A stretch of 64,000 nt of DNA, taken from JBMNGN01 sp050949865 (GTDB taxonomy: Bacteria; Bacillota; Syntrophomonadia; Syntrophomonadales; Syntrophomonadaceae). Where the stretch lies: NCBI GenBank assembly GCA_050949865.1, contig JBMNGN010000005.1, positions 124,001-188,000 of the forward strand, read 5' to 3'. Within the stretch, counting starts at the first letter, position 1, and every line of letters begins with the position of its first letter. The position numbers and the translations under genes are program-made. A model generated the notes under the pieces. That model was given only the letters and a program-made list of their open reading frames with translations. It was not told where the DNA came from and made no database searches. This document shows, one piece after another, positions 1 to 6,662 of this stretch.

Positions 1-577
1 GCTTTTCCCGCAGGATAATTTTCAGGTTTTTTTCGATATTATCACTTAATTGATCCGATTCCTGTAAGGCATGAATCAGGGGCATCATCTCATACCTGGT
101 GTATCCCAGGGCTTCCAGGGCTTGTAATACATCATCAATATGCTTAGTATCAGCCGGACTGCTGCCATAGTCAATTTTGCCCACCTTATCTTTGAGCTCA
201 AATATCAACCGTTGCGCACTCTTCTTGCCTATTCCGGGAATAGTGACCAAAGTTTTTTCATCCTTAGCAGCTATAGCCCGGCAAAACCTATCCGGTTCAA
301 AAGCACCTAGGATGTTCAGGGCTACCCGGGCACCCACCCCGGTAACCGTAAGCAATAGGTTAAAAAGGTTTAATTCTTGTTCTTTAATAAACCCGTAGAG
401 TTTAAGATCATTTTCCGTAACGTGCAGCCGGGTGTACATGGTTAAGGTTTCACCTTTTGGCGGAAGATGGGTAAAGGTCCTAGAATGAGTGAAGATTTCG
501 TATCCTATTCCGCTAACCTCTACAATGATACTCTCTTCACCTGTTTTCAACAAACTTCCCTTAACCAGGGATATCAC
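1..577 (-). CDS. ruvA: Holliday junction branch migration protein RuvA (C-terminal end cut by window)
   Basis: RuvA is the DNA-binding subunit that holds Holliday junctions for the RuvB motor. The translation begins MISLVKG from a GTG at 577-575 that overlaps the ruvC stop codon (GTGA), so the two genes are probably translationally coupled. Residues about 70-125 carry two helix-hairpin-helix motifs (GVGARVALNILG and IPGIGKKSAQRLIF), as in the family. About 192 residues are visible. The family is usually near 200, so only a few C-terminal residues are missing beyond position 1. The order bofC-ruvC-ruvA resembles the bofC-ruvA-ruvB neighbourhood of Bacillus. Family assignment is firm. Confidence 0.95.
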   Translation of the reverse strand, partial: MISLVKGSLLKTGEESIIVEVSGIGYEIFTHSRTFTHLPPKGETLTMYTRLHVTENDLKLYGFIKEQELNLFNLLLTVTGVGARVALNILGAFEPDRFCRAIAAKDEKTLVTIPGIGKKSAQRLIFELKDKVGKIDYGSSPADTKHIDDVLQALEALGYTRYEMMPLIHALQESDQLSDNIEKNLKIILREK

Positions 578-1077
578 TGCTTTACACTCCCCTTTCCCCA
601 ATTGGCTATCTTGTAGGAGTGAAGATGGCATATGGCTATAGCTATGGCATCAGCCGCATCATCCGGTTTGGGCAGTTGATCCATAGATAGAATCCTTTTA
701 ACCATCTCCTGTACCTGTTTTTTATCTGCATTGCCAAAGCCAACTACTGCCTGCTTCACCTGTAAGGGAGTGTACTCCGCTACCTGGATCTTGGCCCTGG
801 CGGCAGTCATAATGGCGACTCCCCGGCTCTCCGCAACAGTAATAATAGTTTTGGCATTCTTATTGTAGAACAACTGTTCCACAGCTACGGCATCGGGCCG
901 GTTATCTTCAATGAGTAGTTGAAGTTGCTCATTTATTTTACATAAACGCTCGGCAACCGTCATGGAAGATGAGGTGGTTATCAATCCATAATTAATCAGT
1001 TTAATCTTGCCATCCAGATACTGAACCAGGCCATAACCCATCCTGGCCGTACCCGGGTCAATTCCCAGTACCAGCAT
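574..1077 (-). CDS. ruvC: Crossover junction endodeoxyribonuclease RuvC
   Basis: RuvC resolves Holliday junctions by symmetric nicking after branch migration by RuvAB. The 167-residue product has normal length. The four metal-binding acidic residues are visible as D7 (GIDPG), E67 (AVEQLF), D140 and D143 (PDDAADAIAIAI). The RNase H-like fold is suggested by the N-terminal LVLGIDPGTARMGYGL segment. The gene lies directly upstream of ruvA with a 4-base stop/start overlap, which fits one recombination-repair operon. Assignment is firm. Confidence 0.97.
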   Translation of the reverse strand: MLVLGIDPGTARMGYGLVQYLDGKIKLINYGLITTSSSMTVAERLCKINEQLQLLIEDNRPDAVAVEQLFYNKNAKTIITVAESRGVAIMTAARAKIQVAEYTPLQVKQAVVGFGNADKKQVQEMVKRILSMDQLPKPDDAADAIAIAICHLHSYKIANWGKGSVKQ

Positions 1078-1218
1078 AAATGTGCCTCTTTTACTTTTGT
1101 TATATCTATATTACTTGAAAAAACCAAACCGGACCAGTAAAAACCAAAAGGTCAACCGGATATAACTAGGAGGGTCCTTAACAATAGTAAAGGGGTAGGG
1201 TATGGCAATCGAACTCTT

Positions 1219-1788
1219 TTAGTTATACTCGTCAAGATTTTCCAGGGCATCGTTTAGGGCCTCTTCAGAGGAATATTCGTACTCCCCGCGGTTAATGGCA
1301 TTCTGAATATCTATAGGGAGCCGGTTCATTTGTATGGAAGTTACTTTAACTAAGACGTCGTTGAACGGATCTGGCCCTTTATATACCGCCACACTTCCAT
1401 TAAAATCCTTTAGCCGGTATTTTTCCTTATCCGCTGCACACCAGTCATTTATTACTTCCCGGATTACCAAAGTATTGTCTTTTAATGACACCTGATATCC
1501 GGCATCAGGATTATAAACTTTTTTTATCTCTTCCAAGTTTTTACCTAATACCGCTTCCCTTGGCGAAAAATCCGATATTATTATATGCCCGCATTTTTGA
1601 AACTCCTGCTCGAATACCATATGGGTATCTTCATTTATAATATCTCTTTTTTCTTCCATTCCCACAACCGGCTTTTGCTGCCGCCCCCCCAGCTGGGAAT
1701 TATGATATATATGTGCCAGGGCGTATCCTATGCCAAAACTGGTTAAAACTATTAACAATAAAAAAACACCCACATCAGTCTTCTTCAT
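1219..1788 (-). CDS. bofC: BofC-like forespore protein
   Basis: This is a secreted or membrane-anchored protein. An N-terminal hydrophobic segment (about residues 6-27) is followed by a region with the BofC pattern FQKCGH...LGKNLEEIKKVY and a C-terminal domain (YRLKDFNGSVAVYKGPDP, then LPIDIQNAINRGEYE) like the BofC C-terminal domain. In Bacillus, BofC is made in the forespore, crosses to the intermembrane space and restrains SpoIVB, the protease that triggers sigma-K activation. Three consecutive ATG codons follow GAGGTG; the third (1788) has the best spacing. A sigma-F/G-like promoter lies just upstream, and ruvC/ruvA follow as in Bacillus. The family call rests on remembered similarity, so it is good but not certain. 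Confidence 0.72.
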   Translation of the reverse strand: MKKTDVGVFLLLIVLTSFGIGYALAHIYHNSQLGGRQQKPVVGMEEKRDIINEDTHMVFEQEFQKCGHIIISDFSPREAVLGKNLEEIKKVYNPDAGYQVSLKDNTLVIREVINDWCAADKEKYRLKDFNGSVAVYKGPDPFNDVLVKVTSIQMNRLPIDIQNAINRGEYEYSSEEALNDALENLDEYN

Positions 1789-1807
1789 CATCATCACCTC
1801 TTGATAC

Positions 1808-1837
1808 TATTTTTTCCCATTTTTATTAACCATATAC
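1808..1837 (-). promoter_or_regulatory. Candidate forespore (sigma-F/sigma-G type) promoter of bofC
   Basis: On the minus strand GTATA (1837-1833) is followed after 14 bases by GGGAAAAAATA (1818-1808), about 20 bases before the bofC start. This resembles the GYATA / GG-A-rich pattern of forespore sigma factors, and forespore expression is what is expected for bofC. The spacer is slightly short, so this is a candidate only. Confidence 0.42.
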
Positions 1838-1865
1838 AGCATATCGTTTTCTTTCCTGTAAATAC

Positions 1866-1895
1866 TTGGATAGGGTGGTGATTGAATGTTATAAT
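1866..1895 (+). promoter_or_regulatory. Sigma-A promoter of the enoyl-CoA hydratase gene
   Basis: TTGGAT (1866-1871) and a perfect TATAAT (1890-1895) are separated by 18 bases and lie 30 bases before the ATG at 1925. The ribosome-binding site AAGGGGGG lies in between. Confidence 0.65.
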
Positions 1896-1924
1896 TTAAG
1901 CATTACGAACAAGGGGGGTAAAAT

Positions 1925-2707
1925 ATGGCTACTTATAAGAATCTATTAGTAACAAAAGAAAGCCCAATTGCTATCCTTACCCTTAACCGTCCGGATAGAC
2001 TGAATATTTTCGGGGTAGAGGTTTGGCAAGAGATGGAGCAAGCCCTTCGAGAAATCGAAGAAATGGATAATCTGCGGGCGTTGGTCATCAATGCAAAAGG
2101 AAAGCATTTTGCTGCAGGGGTTGATTTAAAAGAATTAAAAGAGAATAGCCTGAATTTCACCCAGAAGTACCTGGCCTATTTGCAGTCGGTTTATAACAAA
2201 CTGGACGATTTTCCAGTACCGGTTATTATCGCCATCCAAGGCCTCTGCCTCGGTTCGGGAACGGAACTGGCTCTGGCCTGTGATTTAAGGGTAGCAGCCA
2301 AAAATGCCAAATTAGCTCTTCCTGAAGTAAGGTTTGGTCTGGCACCGGATATGGGGGGAACCACCCGACTGACCAAGTTGGTCGGCCCAGGACAAGCCAA
2401 GAAGATTATCTTTACCTGTGACCAAATAGATGCAGAAAAGGCTGAAGCCATAGGCCTGGTTGAGTATGTTGTTGAAGAAGAAGAACTTATGGATACCGCC
2501 ATGAAAATTGCTCACCAGATCGCCAGTATGCCTCCAATAGCAGTCAGAATGGCCAAAAAAGGGATTAATTTGGCAACGGAAAGCAGCAGGATGGCCGGTT
2601 TACTTTTTGAACAAGCCCAGGCAGCTTTATGTTCGGGGACCGAGGACCAAAAAGAAGCTATAAGCGCCTGGTTTGAAAAGAGAAACCCAGAATTCAAAGG
2701 CAAGTAA
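1925..2707 (+). CDS. Enoyl-CoA hydratase/isomerase (crotonase family)
   Basis: Crotonase-fold enzyme of 260 residues, the usual length. The likely reaction is hydration of trans-2-enoyl-CoA in beta-oxidation or butyrate metabolism. Both catalytic glutamates of true hydratases are present and 20 residues apart: E114 (SGTELALACD) and E134 (LPEVRFG). The oxyanion-hole region reads HFAAGVDLKE (61-70). The N-terminal motif is NRPDRLNIFG rather than the common RPxxLNAL, so substrate preference may differ. The gene has its own promoter, a strong ribosome-binding site (AAGGGGGGTAAAAT) and a terminator, and stands alone with no other beta-oxidation gene nearby. Exact substrate cannot be deduced. Confidence 0.88.
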   Translation: MATYKNLLVTKESPIAILTLNRPDRLNIFGVEVWQEMEQALREIEEMDNLRALVINAKGKHFAAGVDLKELKENSLNFTQKYLAYLQSVYNKLDDFPVPVIIAIQGLCLGSGTELALACDLRVAAKNAKLALPEVRFGLAPDMGGTTRLTKLVGPGQAKKIIFTCDQIDAEKAEAIGLVEYVVEEEELMDTAMKIAHQIASMPPIAVRMAKKGINLATESSRMAGLLFEQAQAALCSGTEDQKEAISAWFEKRNPEFKGK

Positions 2708-2735
2708 TAATATAAAACCGGTTGATTAAAGAAAA

Positions 2736-2764
2736 TTAAAGCACTGCTGTTCGCAGTGCTTTAA
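2736..2764. terminator. Bidirectional intrinsic terminator
   Basis: A perfect 12-bp stem (2736-2747 pairs with 2753-2764) with loop TGTTC lies between the converging enoyl-CoA hydratase gene and a small minus-strand gene. Its AT-rich outer pairs supply U-tracts in both directions. Confidence 0.8.
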
Positions 2765-2766
2765 TG

Positions 2767-2916
2767 CTATTTAGCGCCCAGTTCATCAGCTAAAGCCTTG
2801 CTTTTTTCCGAAAGGATTAAGGCTAAATTAGCAGCATCTTTGTATTTACCTAAAATTAAATTTGATGCAAGATCCGCAAAAAGGTTCTTTAGCTCCATAA
2901 ATAATTTCGTAATCAT
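2767..2916 (-). CDS. Small hypothetical protein (49 aa)
   Basis: The product begins MITKLFMELKNLFADLA and ends KALADELGAK. It is mostly predicted helix, rich in Ala, Lys and Leu, with no membrane segment. GGAGG lies 12 bases before the chosen ATG, a little far. Two closer ATGs are out of frame and hit a stop after three codons. The stop codon abuts the bidirectional terminator, which supports a real transcript here. The gene lies downstream of mrp. I do not recognise a family. Confidence 0.45.
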   Translation of the reverse strand: MITKLFMELKNLFADLASNLILGKYKDAANLALILSEKSKALADELGAK

Positions 2917-3080
2917 CTTTGCATCATACCTCCGATCCGATACTTATGTAGAGGCAATCCAATCTTACATTTAATATAAATAAGTATATACATTATTGTA
3001 ACATATTTACACCAATCTTAAGCTATTTTTTCGTTATTTTGCCGCCGCTATTAAAATAGCCTATCAATACATATCGTCAT

Positions 3081-3938
3081 TTAATTTATTTTTTTTAATT
3101 TATTACAGATTTTTTCAACTATACTGCCCATCTCTTGCGAAACATAGTCTTCAATTCTGCCTTGATCAACCAGGGAGTTCAGCTCTACATCCCATGGCAA
3201 ACCACCTAAAAAATCAATCCCGGTTTCTTTAGCTACCTTTGCCCCCTGGCTTTTCCCGAATATTTCCAACTTTTCATTACATTTCGGACAAATGGCATAA
3301 CTCATGTTTTCAACTAAACCTAAAATAGGAATCTTCATTTTTTGGGTCATCTTAATCGTCTTTTTTACCACCATAAAAGCCAGCTCCTGGGGCGAAGATA
3401 CAATAATAATCCCATTTACCGGCAGCGATTGCATTACAGTAAGAGGGACATCTCCTGTTCCTGGCGGTAAATCCACTACCAGATAATCCAGTTCTCTCCA
3501 ATCCACCTCTTTGAAGAATTGGTTAACTGCCCCGGCCAACAAGGGCCCACGCCATATAACCGGGTCATCTTCCCGGGGTAAAAAGAAATTGATGGACATC
3601 AATTTGATATTCGTTCTGGTAGACGGCGGTATAATTCCATACTCGCTGGCATTTAGTCTAATATCTTTTAGCCCAAAAGCTTTAGGTTGACTAGGGCCGG
3701 TAATATCAGCATCCAGTATTCCGACTCTATGGCCTTTTTGGGCCAAAGCCACTGCTACTAGCCCGGTAACCGATGATTTCCCTACCCCTCCTTTGCCGCT
3801 CATTACGACGATTATATTATTAATACGGTTTAGAGCACCTAATAGTGACTTATCTTCTTTTTCCTTCTGTACCCCACATTCACCAGGCTGCAATGAGCAG
3901 GTTCCTTGGGAGGGACAACCTTTGCAGTTTTCAGACAT
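3081..3938 (-). CDS. mrp: Mrp/NBP35-type P-loop ATPase, Fe-S cluster carrier
   Basis: ParA/MinD-like ATPase thought to carry and deliver Fe-S clusters. The deviant Walker A motif GKGGVGKSS is at about 48-56, and the conserved cluster-binding CPKC pair is at about 217-220. The N-terminus has an additional Cys-rich segment (ENCKGCPSQGTC, then GEC), like NBP35-type members with a second cluster site. I chose the ATG at 3938 (MSENCKGC) because AGAGGA precedes it at good spacing and because a sigma-A promoter lies at 3977-4004. The longer frame starting at 3971 would begin practically at the transcription start. Confidence 0.92.
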   Translation of the reverse strand: MSENCKGCPSQGTCSLQPGECGVQKEKEDKSLLGALNRINNIIVVMSGKGGVGKSSVTGLVAVALAQKGHRVGILDADITGPSQPKAFGLKDIRLNASEYGIIPPSTRTNIKLMSINFFLPREDDPVIWRGPLLAGAVNQFFKEVDWRELDYLVVDLPPGTGDVPLTVMQSLPVNGIIIVSSPQELAFMVVKKTIKMTQKMKIPILGLVENMSYAICPKCNEKLEIFGKSQGAKVAKETGIDFLGGLPWDVELNSLVDQGRIEDYVSQEMGSIVEKICNKLKKIN

Positions 3939-3976
3939 ATTTTTTCCTCTTTTCCTGATAAATTCGACCATCCTAT

Positions 3977-4004
3977 ATTATACACCAATATTCACCTAAT
4001 TCAA
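3977..4004 (-). promoter_or_regulatory. Sigma-A promoter of mrp
   Basis: On the minus strand TTGAAT (4004-3999) and TATAAT (3982-3977) are separated by 16 bases, about 40 bases upstream of the mrp ATG. Confidence 0.65.
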
Positions 4005-4100
4005 TACAAGGTTACCGCCGTACTTTCCATCATCCGCTTACATCCTATTTGTTTATCTTACCCAGCTGAACCTTAGGATATATTTAATCCTATAAATTTT

Positions 4101-4130
4101 TTGTCAGGTAGTGTAAGCTGTAATTATATT
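4101..4130 (+). promoter_or_regulatory. Promoter of the ECF sigma operon
   Basis: TTGTCA (4101-4106), an 18-base spacer and TATATT (4125-4130). The -10 element overlaps the most upstream possible TTG start (4129), which argues for the downstream TTG at 4171. Confidence 0.5.
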
Positions 4131-4170
4131 GAACGTATTAAGGGATGAACGGAATTGGGAGCTGGTAAAT

Positions 4171-4764
4171 TTGATAAGTGATGAAAGGCTTGTCCGGCTT
4201 ACTTTAGACGGCGATCTATCAGCTTTTGAGGAATTGGTTAACCGATATAAAAATCGGATTTTTGCTATAGTTTACCGGATGGTTGCTCAATATCAGGAGG
4301 CAGAAGATATTACCCAGGATGTCTTTTTAACCGTTTTTGAAAAACTCAATCTATTTGATCCGGAGAAAACCTTTGCCCCCTGGATTTACCGAATAGCCAC
4401 CAACACGACTATCAGTATGTTAAGGAAAAAAAAGAAGGTGATAACCCTTAATTTTGATGAATCTTATGGTAAACCTAATATGCATTATCCGGATGAAGCC
4501 ATAGACCCCCAATTAGCGTTCGAAAACCTAGAATTAAGGGAGGAAATCTCCGCAGCCATAATGGAGCTTCCGGAGAGCTATAGAACTATCATTACTTTAC
4601 GCTACCAATTTGAGCTTAAGAATCAGGAAATAGCCGATATCCTAAATATCAGCAAGGAAAATGTGGAGGTTAAAGTTCATAGGGCACGTAAAGCACTGCG
4701 CAGTATAGTGTTAAAGAGATGGAAAGAAAGGGGGATTGCCAATGAATTGCCAATTAGTAGATAA
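4171..4764 (+). CDS. ECF-type RNA polymerase sigma factor
   Basis: A short sigma factor with region 2 (FEELVNRYKNRIFAIVYRM, QEAEDITQDVFL, FAPWIYRIATNTTISMLRK) and region 4 (MELPESYRTIITLRYQ, QEIADILNISKENVEVKVHR), and no regions 1 or 3. This is the ECF layout. The chosen start is TTG 4171 with GGGAG nine bases upstream; a TTG at 4129 lies on the promoter -10 box. The last 23 bases overlap the anti-sigma gene, a typical sigma/anti-sigma coupling. The target stress is unknown, though an envelope signal is likely because both downstream products have membrane or export segments. Confidence 0.9.
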   Translation: MISDERLVRLTLDGDLSAFEELVNRYKNRIFAIVYRMVAQYQEAEDITQDVFLTVFEKLNLFDPEKTFAPWIYRIATNTTISMLRKKKKVITLNFDESYGKPNMHYPDEAIDPQLAFENLELREEISAAIMELPESYRTIITLRYQFELKNQEIADILNISKENVEVKVHRARKALRSIVLKRWKERGIANELPISR

Positions 4765-5818
4765 GTATCTTTATTCTTATTGTGACAATACACTACCCCC
4801 TGGGATTGGGCCTAGTTTGGGGGCCCACCTAAAAGACTGTGCAAAATGCAGAAATAAAATAGCCCTAACTAAACTGGAGAATGATCTGTTAAGAGAAGGC
4901 TATGGTATTCCTGAATTAAGCCATGATTTTACCCAGAAAGTAATGAAATCGATTGAGCTTAAAAGCCAACCGGTCTCTCCTAGTATTAGAATCTTAAGAA
5001 GGCTGTCTAATAGAGCTTATATGCCCAATTCCAGTTCAAAAATTAGGTATCCTAAGCTTTTTTTAACTTCTTCATTATTGGCTGCCGCCCTGTTTATAGC
5101 TTTGCTTATCCCGGGTTTAAATCATTTTGGCTTGAAAACAACCGAAGAATCTTATCATAAAAATGAAATAGCTGAAACCAGGGGATCTCAGGCAGACGAA
5201 GCAAACAATTCACCATCTCCCGCCCCGAAGAGGGATTTAACTGATAATGGAAAGGCCAGCGATAGAGGTGAGGCCAGCATAATGGCTTACCATTCGGAGG
5301 AGGACACCAGTAAGGCCAGATGGGGTGATCCTGAGGAACTGTATCCGTTTTCAGTTCGTGATGTTCGGGACTCAAGGCATGGTGACTTGGCTTTTAGAGC
5401 CAAAACTGCTGAGGGAATATTTTATCTCCAACCCTCCAACCTGCCGGTTGAATATAATTTAACCGAAATCATTTGCGATGCCAATAATAAACTAACCTTC
5501 AGGTATAGCCATACGGTAACCAATCAAGATATAACCGTTTCCCTGGCAGACTTGGAAATGGAGGACCCCACCTTGGAGAGTATGTCCAGTTTGCCTAAAT
5601 CTGAATACGTTAGGAGCATATCTTCTGCCAATGATGCAGCTCATGACCAGGATACACAGGATACGTCCAATACCATTAGCTGGAATCTGCCCTATAAAGG
5701 TCTTTCATTGAGTATAACCGTGACTGGTAACCTATCTGCTGAGGAATTAACCAGGATAGCTCAATCTATTCAATTTAAGGAGGCTCAAGGGAATGATAGT
5801 ATGGAAGAACTGGAATAG
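4742..5818 (+). CDS. Zinc-finger anti-sigma factor, membrane anchored
   Basis: The N-terminal cytoplasmic part has the zinc-binding anti-sigma signature H29-x3-C33-x2-C36 (AHLKDCAKC), which normally clamps the cognate ECF sigma factor. One membrane helix lies at about 106-126, followed by an acidic, Ser/Asp-rich linker and an extracytoplasmic domain of about 180 residues. That domain somewhat resembles DUF4367-type sensor domains. The ATG at 4742 follows AAAGGGGG at seven bases. An in-frame TTG two codons earlier is less likely. Overlap with the sigma gene on one side and the SIMPL gene on the other makes a three-gene operon. The sensed signal is unknown. Confidence 0.82.
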   Translation: MNCQLVDKYLYSYCDNTLPPGIGPSLGAHLKDCAKCRNKIALTKLENDLLREGYGIPELSHDFTQKVMKSIELKSQPVSPSIRILRRLSNRAYMPNSSSKIRYPKLFLTSSLLAAALFIALLIPGLNHFGLKTTEESYHKNEIAETRGSQADEANNSPSPAPKRDLTDNGKASDRGEASIMAYHSEEDTSKARWGDPEELYPFSVRDVRDSRHGDLAFRAKTAEGIFYLQPSNLPVEYNLTEIICDANNKLTFRYSHTVTNQDITVSLADLEMEDPTLESMSSLPKSEYVRSISSANDAAHDQDTQDTSNTISWNLPYKGLSLSITVTGNLSAEELTRIAQSIQFKEAQGNDSMEELE

Positions 5819-6572
5819 GATTTTATTGGTTGGTTTATTTTTGGGTATATTTGTCATCAGCGGTTTGTTTTATGGTATACAACCCGGTCAAGCTACCACC
5901 GATGCTAACCGGGATACTAGGATCAAGTTGACCGTAAGCGCAACGGGAAATATAAATATTGTTCCCGATCAGGCTCGAACTTCGCTGGCAGTTGAAAGCT
6001 TTGATAAAGAGCTGGGCAAAGCCCAAAATATGAATAATGCTGCAACCGAAAAGGTATTTGCCGCTTTGAAGGCTAAAAATATCGCTGATGACTGTATTCA
6101 AACTTCAAGTTATAATATCTGGCCCGAATACAACTATGGAAGAATTAAAGAAGATTCCAGCCCGGAAATAATTGGCTATCGGGTTAGAAATGAAATAACG
6201 GTTACAGTTAAGGATTTGCCCAACCTGGGAGCAATTCTGGATGCTGCCGTGGAAGCAGGTGCTAACAGCGTCAACTACGTCAGGTTTGAAAAATCCCAGC
6301 TGTCAGAGGTTGAAAATCAGGCTTTAGCTGAAGCGGTCATTAAGGCCAAATCCAAGGCTCAGGTTATTGCTGCCGCTGCTGATCTTAAACTGGGCCAGAT
6401 CATTACTATAAACGAAGGAGGAGTATACAGTTATCCTCCCGAACCCCCTATTCCCTACTTCAGGGATGAAAGCGGTGCAATCAGTGCCCGCAGTGAAGTT
6501 CCGGTAAAACCTGGAGATGTGCAGGTTTCCGCTACGGTTACCATCATCTACGAGCTGTTATCCAATTCCTAA
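5793..6572 (+). CDS. SIMPL-domain (DUF541) exported protein
   Basis: 259 residues with an N-terminal signal anchor at about 8-30 and a SIMPL/DUF541 domain. The typical features are VSATGNINIVPDQARTSL at the start, ALKAKNIADDCIQTSSYNIWPEY in the middle, and AVIKAKSKAQVIAAAADLKLGQI near the end. SIMPL proteins occur in the bacterial envelope and have no settled biochemical function. The ATG at 5793 follows AAGGAGG by nine bases and lies inside the end of the anti-sigma gene, so the three genes are co-transcribed. An envelope-stress role is inference from context. Confidence 0.85.
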   Translation: MIVWKNWNRILLVGLFLGIFVISGLFYGIQPGQATTDANRDTRIKLTVSATGNINIVPDQARTSLAVESFDKELGKAQNMNNAATEKVFAALKAKNIADDCIQTSSYNIWPEYNYGRIKEDSSPEIIGYRVRNEITVTVKDLPNLGAILDAAVEAGANSVNYVRFEKSQLSEVENQALAEAVIKAKSKAQVIAAAADLKLGQIITINEGGVYSYPPEPPIPYFRDESGAISARSEVPVKPGDVQVSATVTIIYELLSNS

Positions 6573-6594
6573 AGTAGAAACGAGAAGATAGTTA

Positions 6595-6642
6595 TTATGC
6601 TTCCTCCTTACCTCTTCGAGGAACTGCTTGGAGGAAGCATAA
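6595..6642. terminator. Hairpin between converging SIMPL and carB genes
   Basis: A 13-bp perfect inverted repeat (6595-6607 with 6630-6642) encloses a second small hairpin (CCTC-TTC-GAGG, 6611-6621). There is no strong U-run on either side, but the position between two converging operons suggests a shared terminator. Confidence 0.55.
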
Positions 6643-6662
6643 AATCCCGTTGATTTGCCCCT

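Noticed and set aside
4129..4170. TTG 4129 as start of the ECF sigma factor
   Set aside because: It overlaps the promoter -10 box and lacks a ribosome-binding site; TTG 4171 has GGGAG at nine bases.
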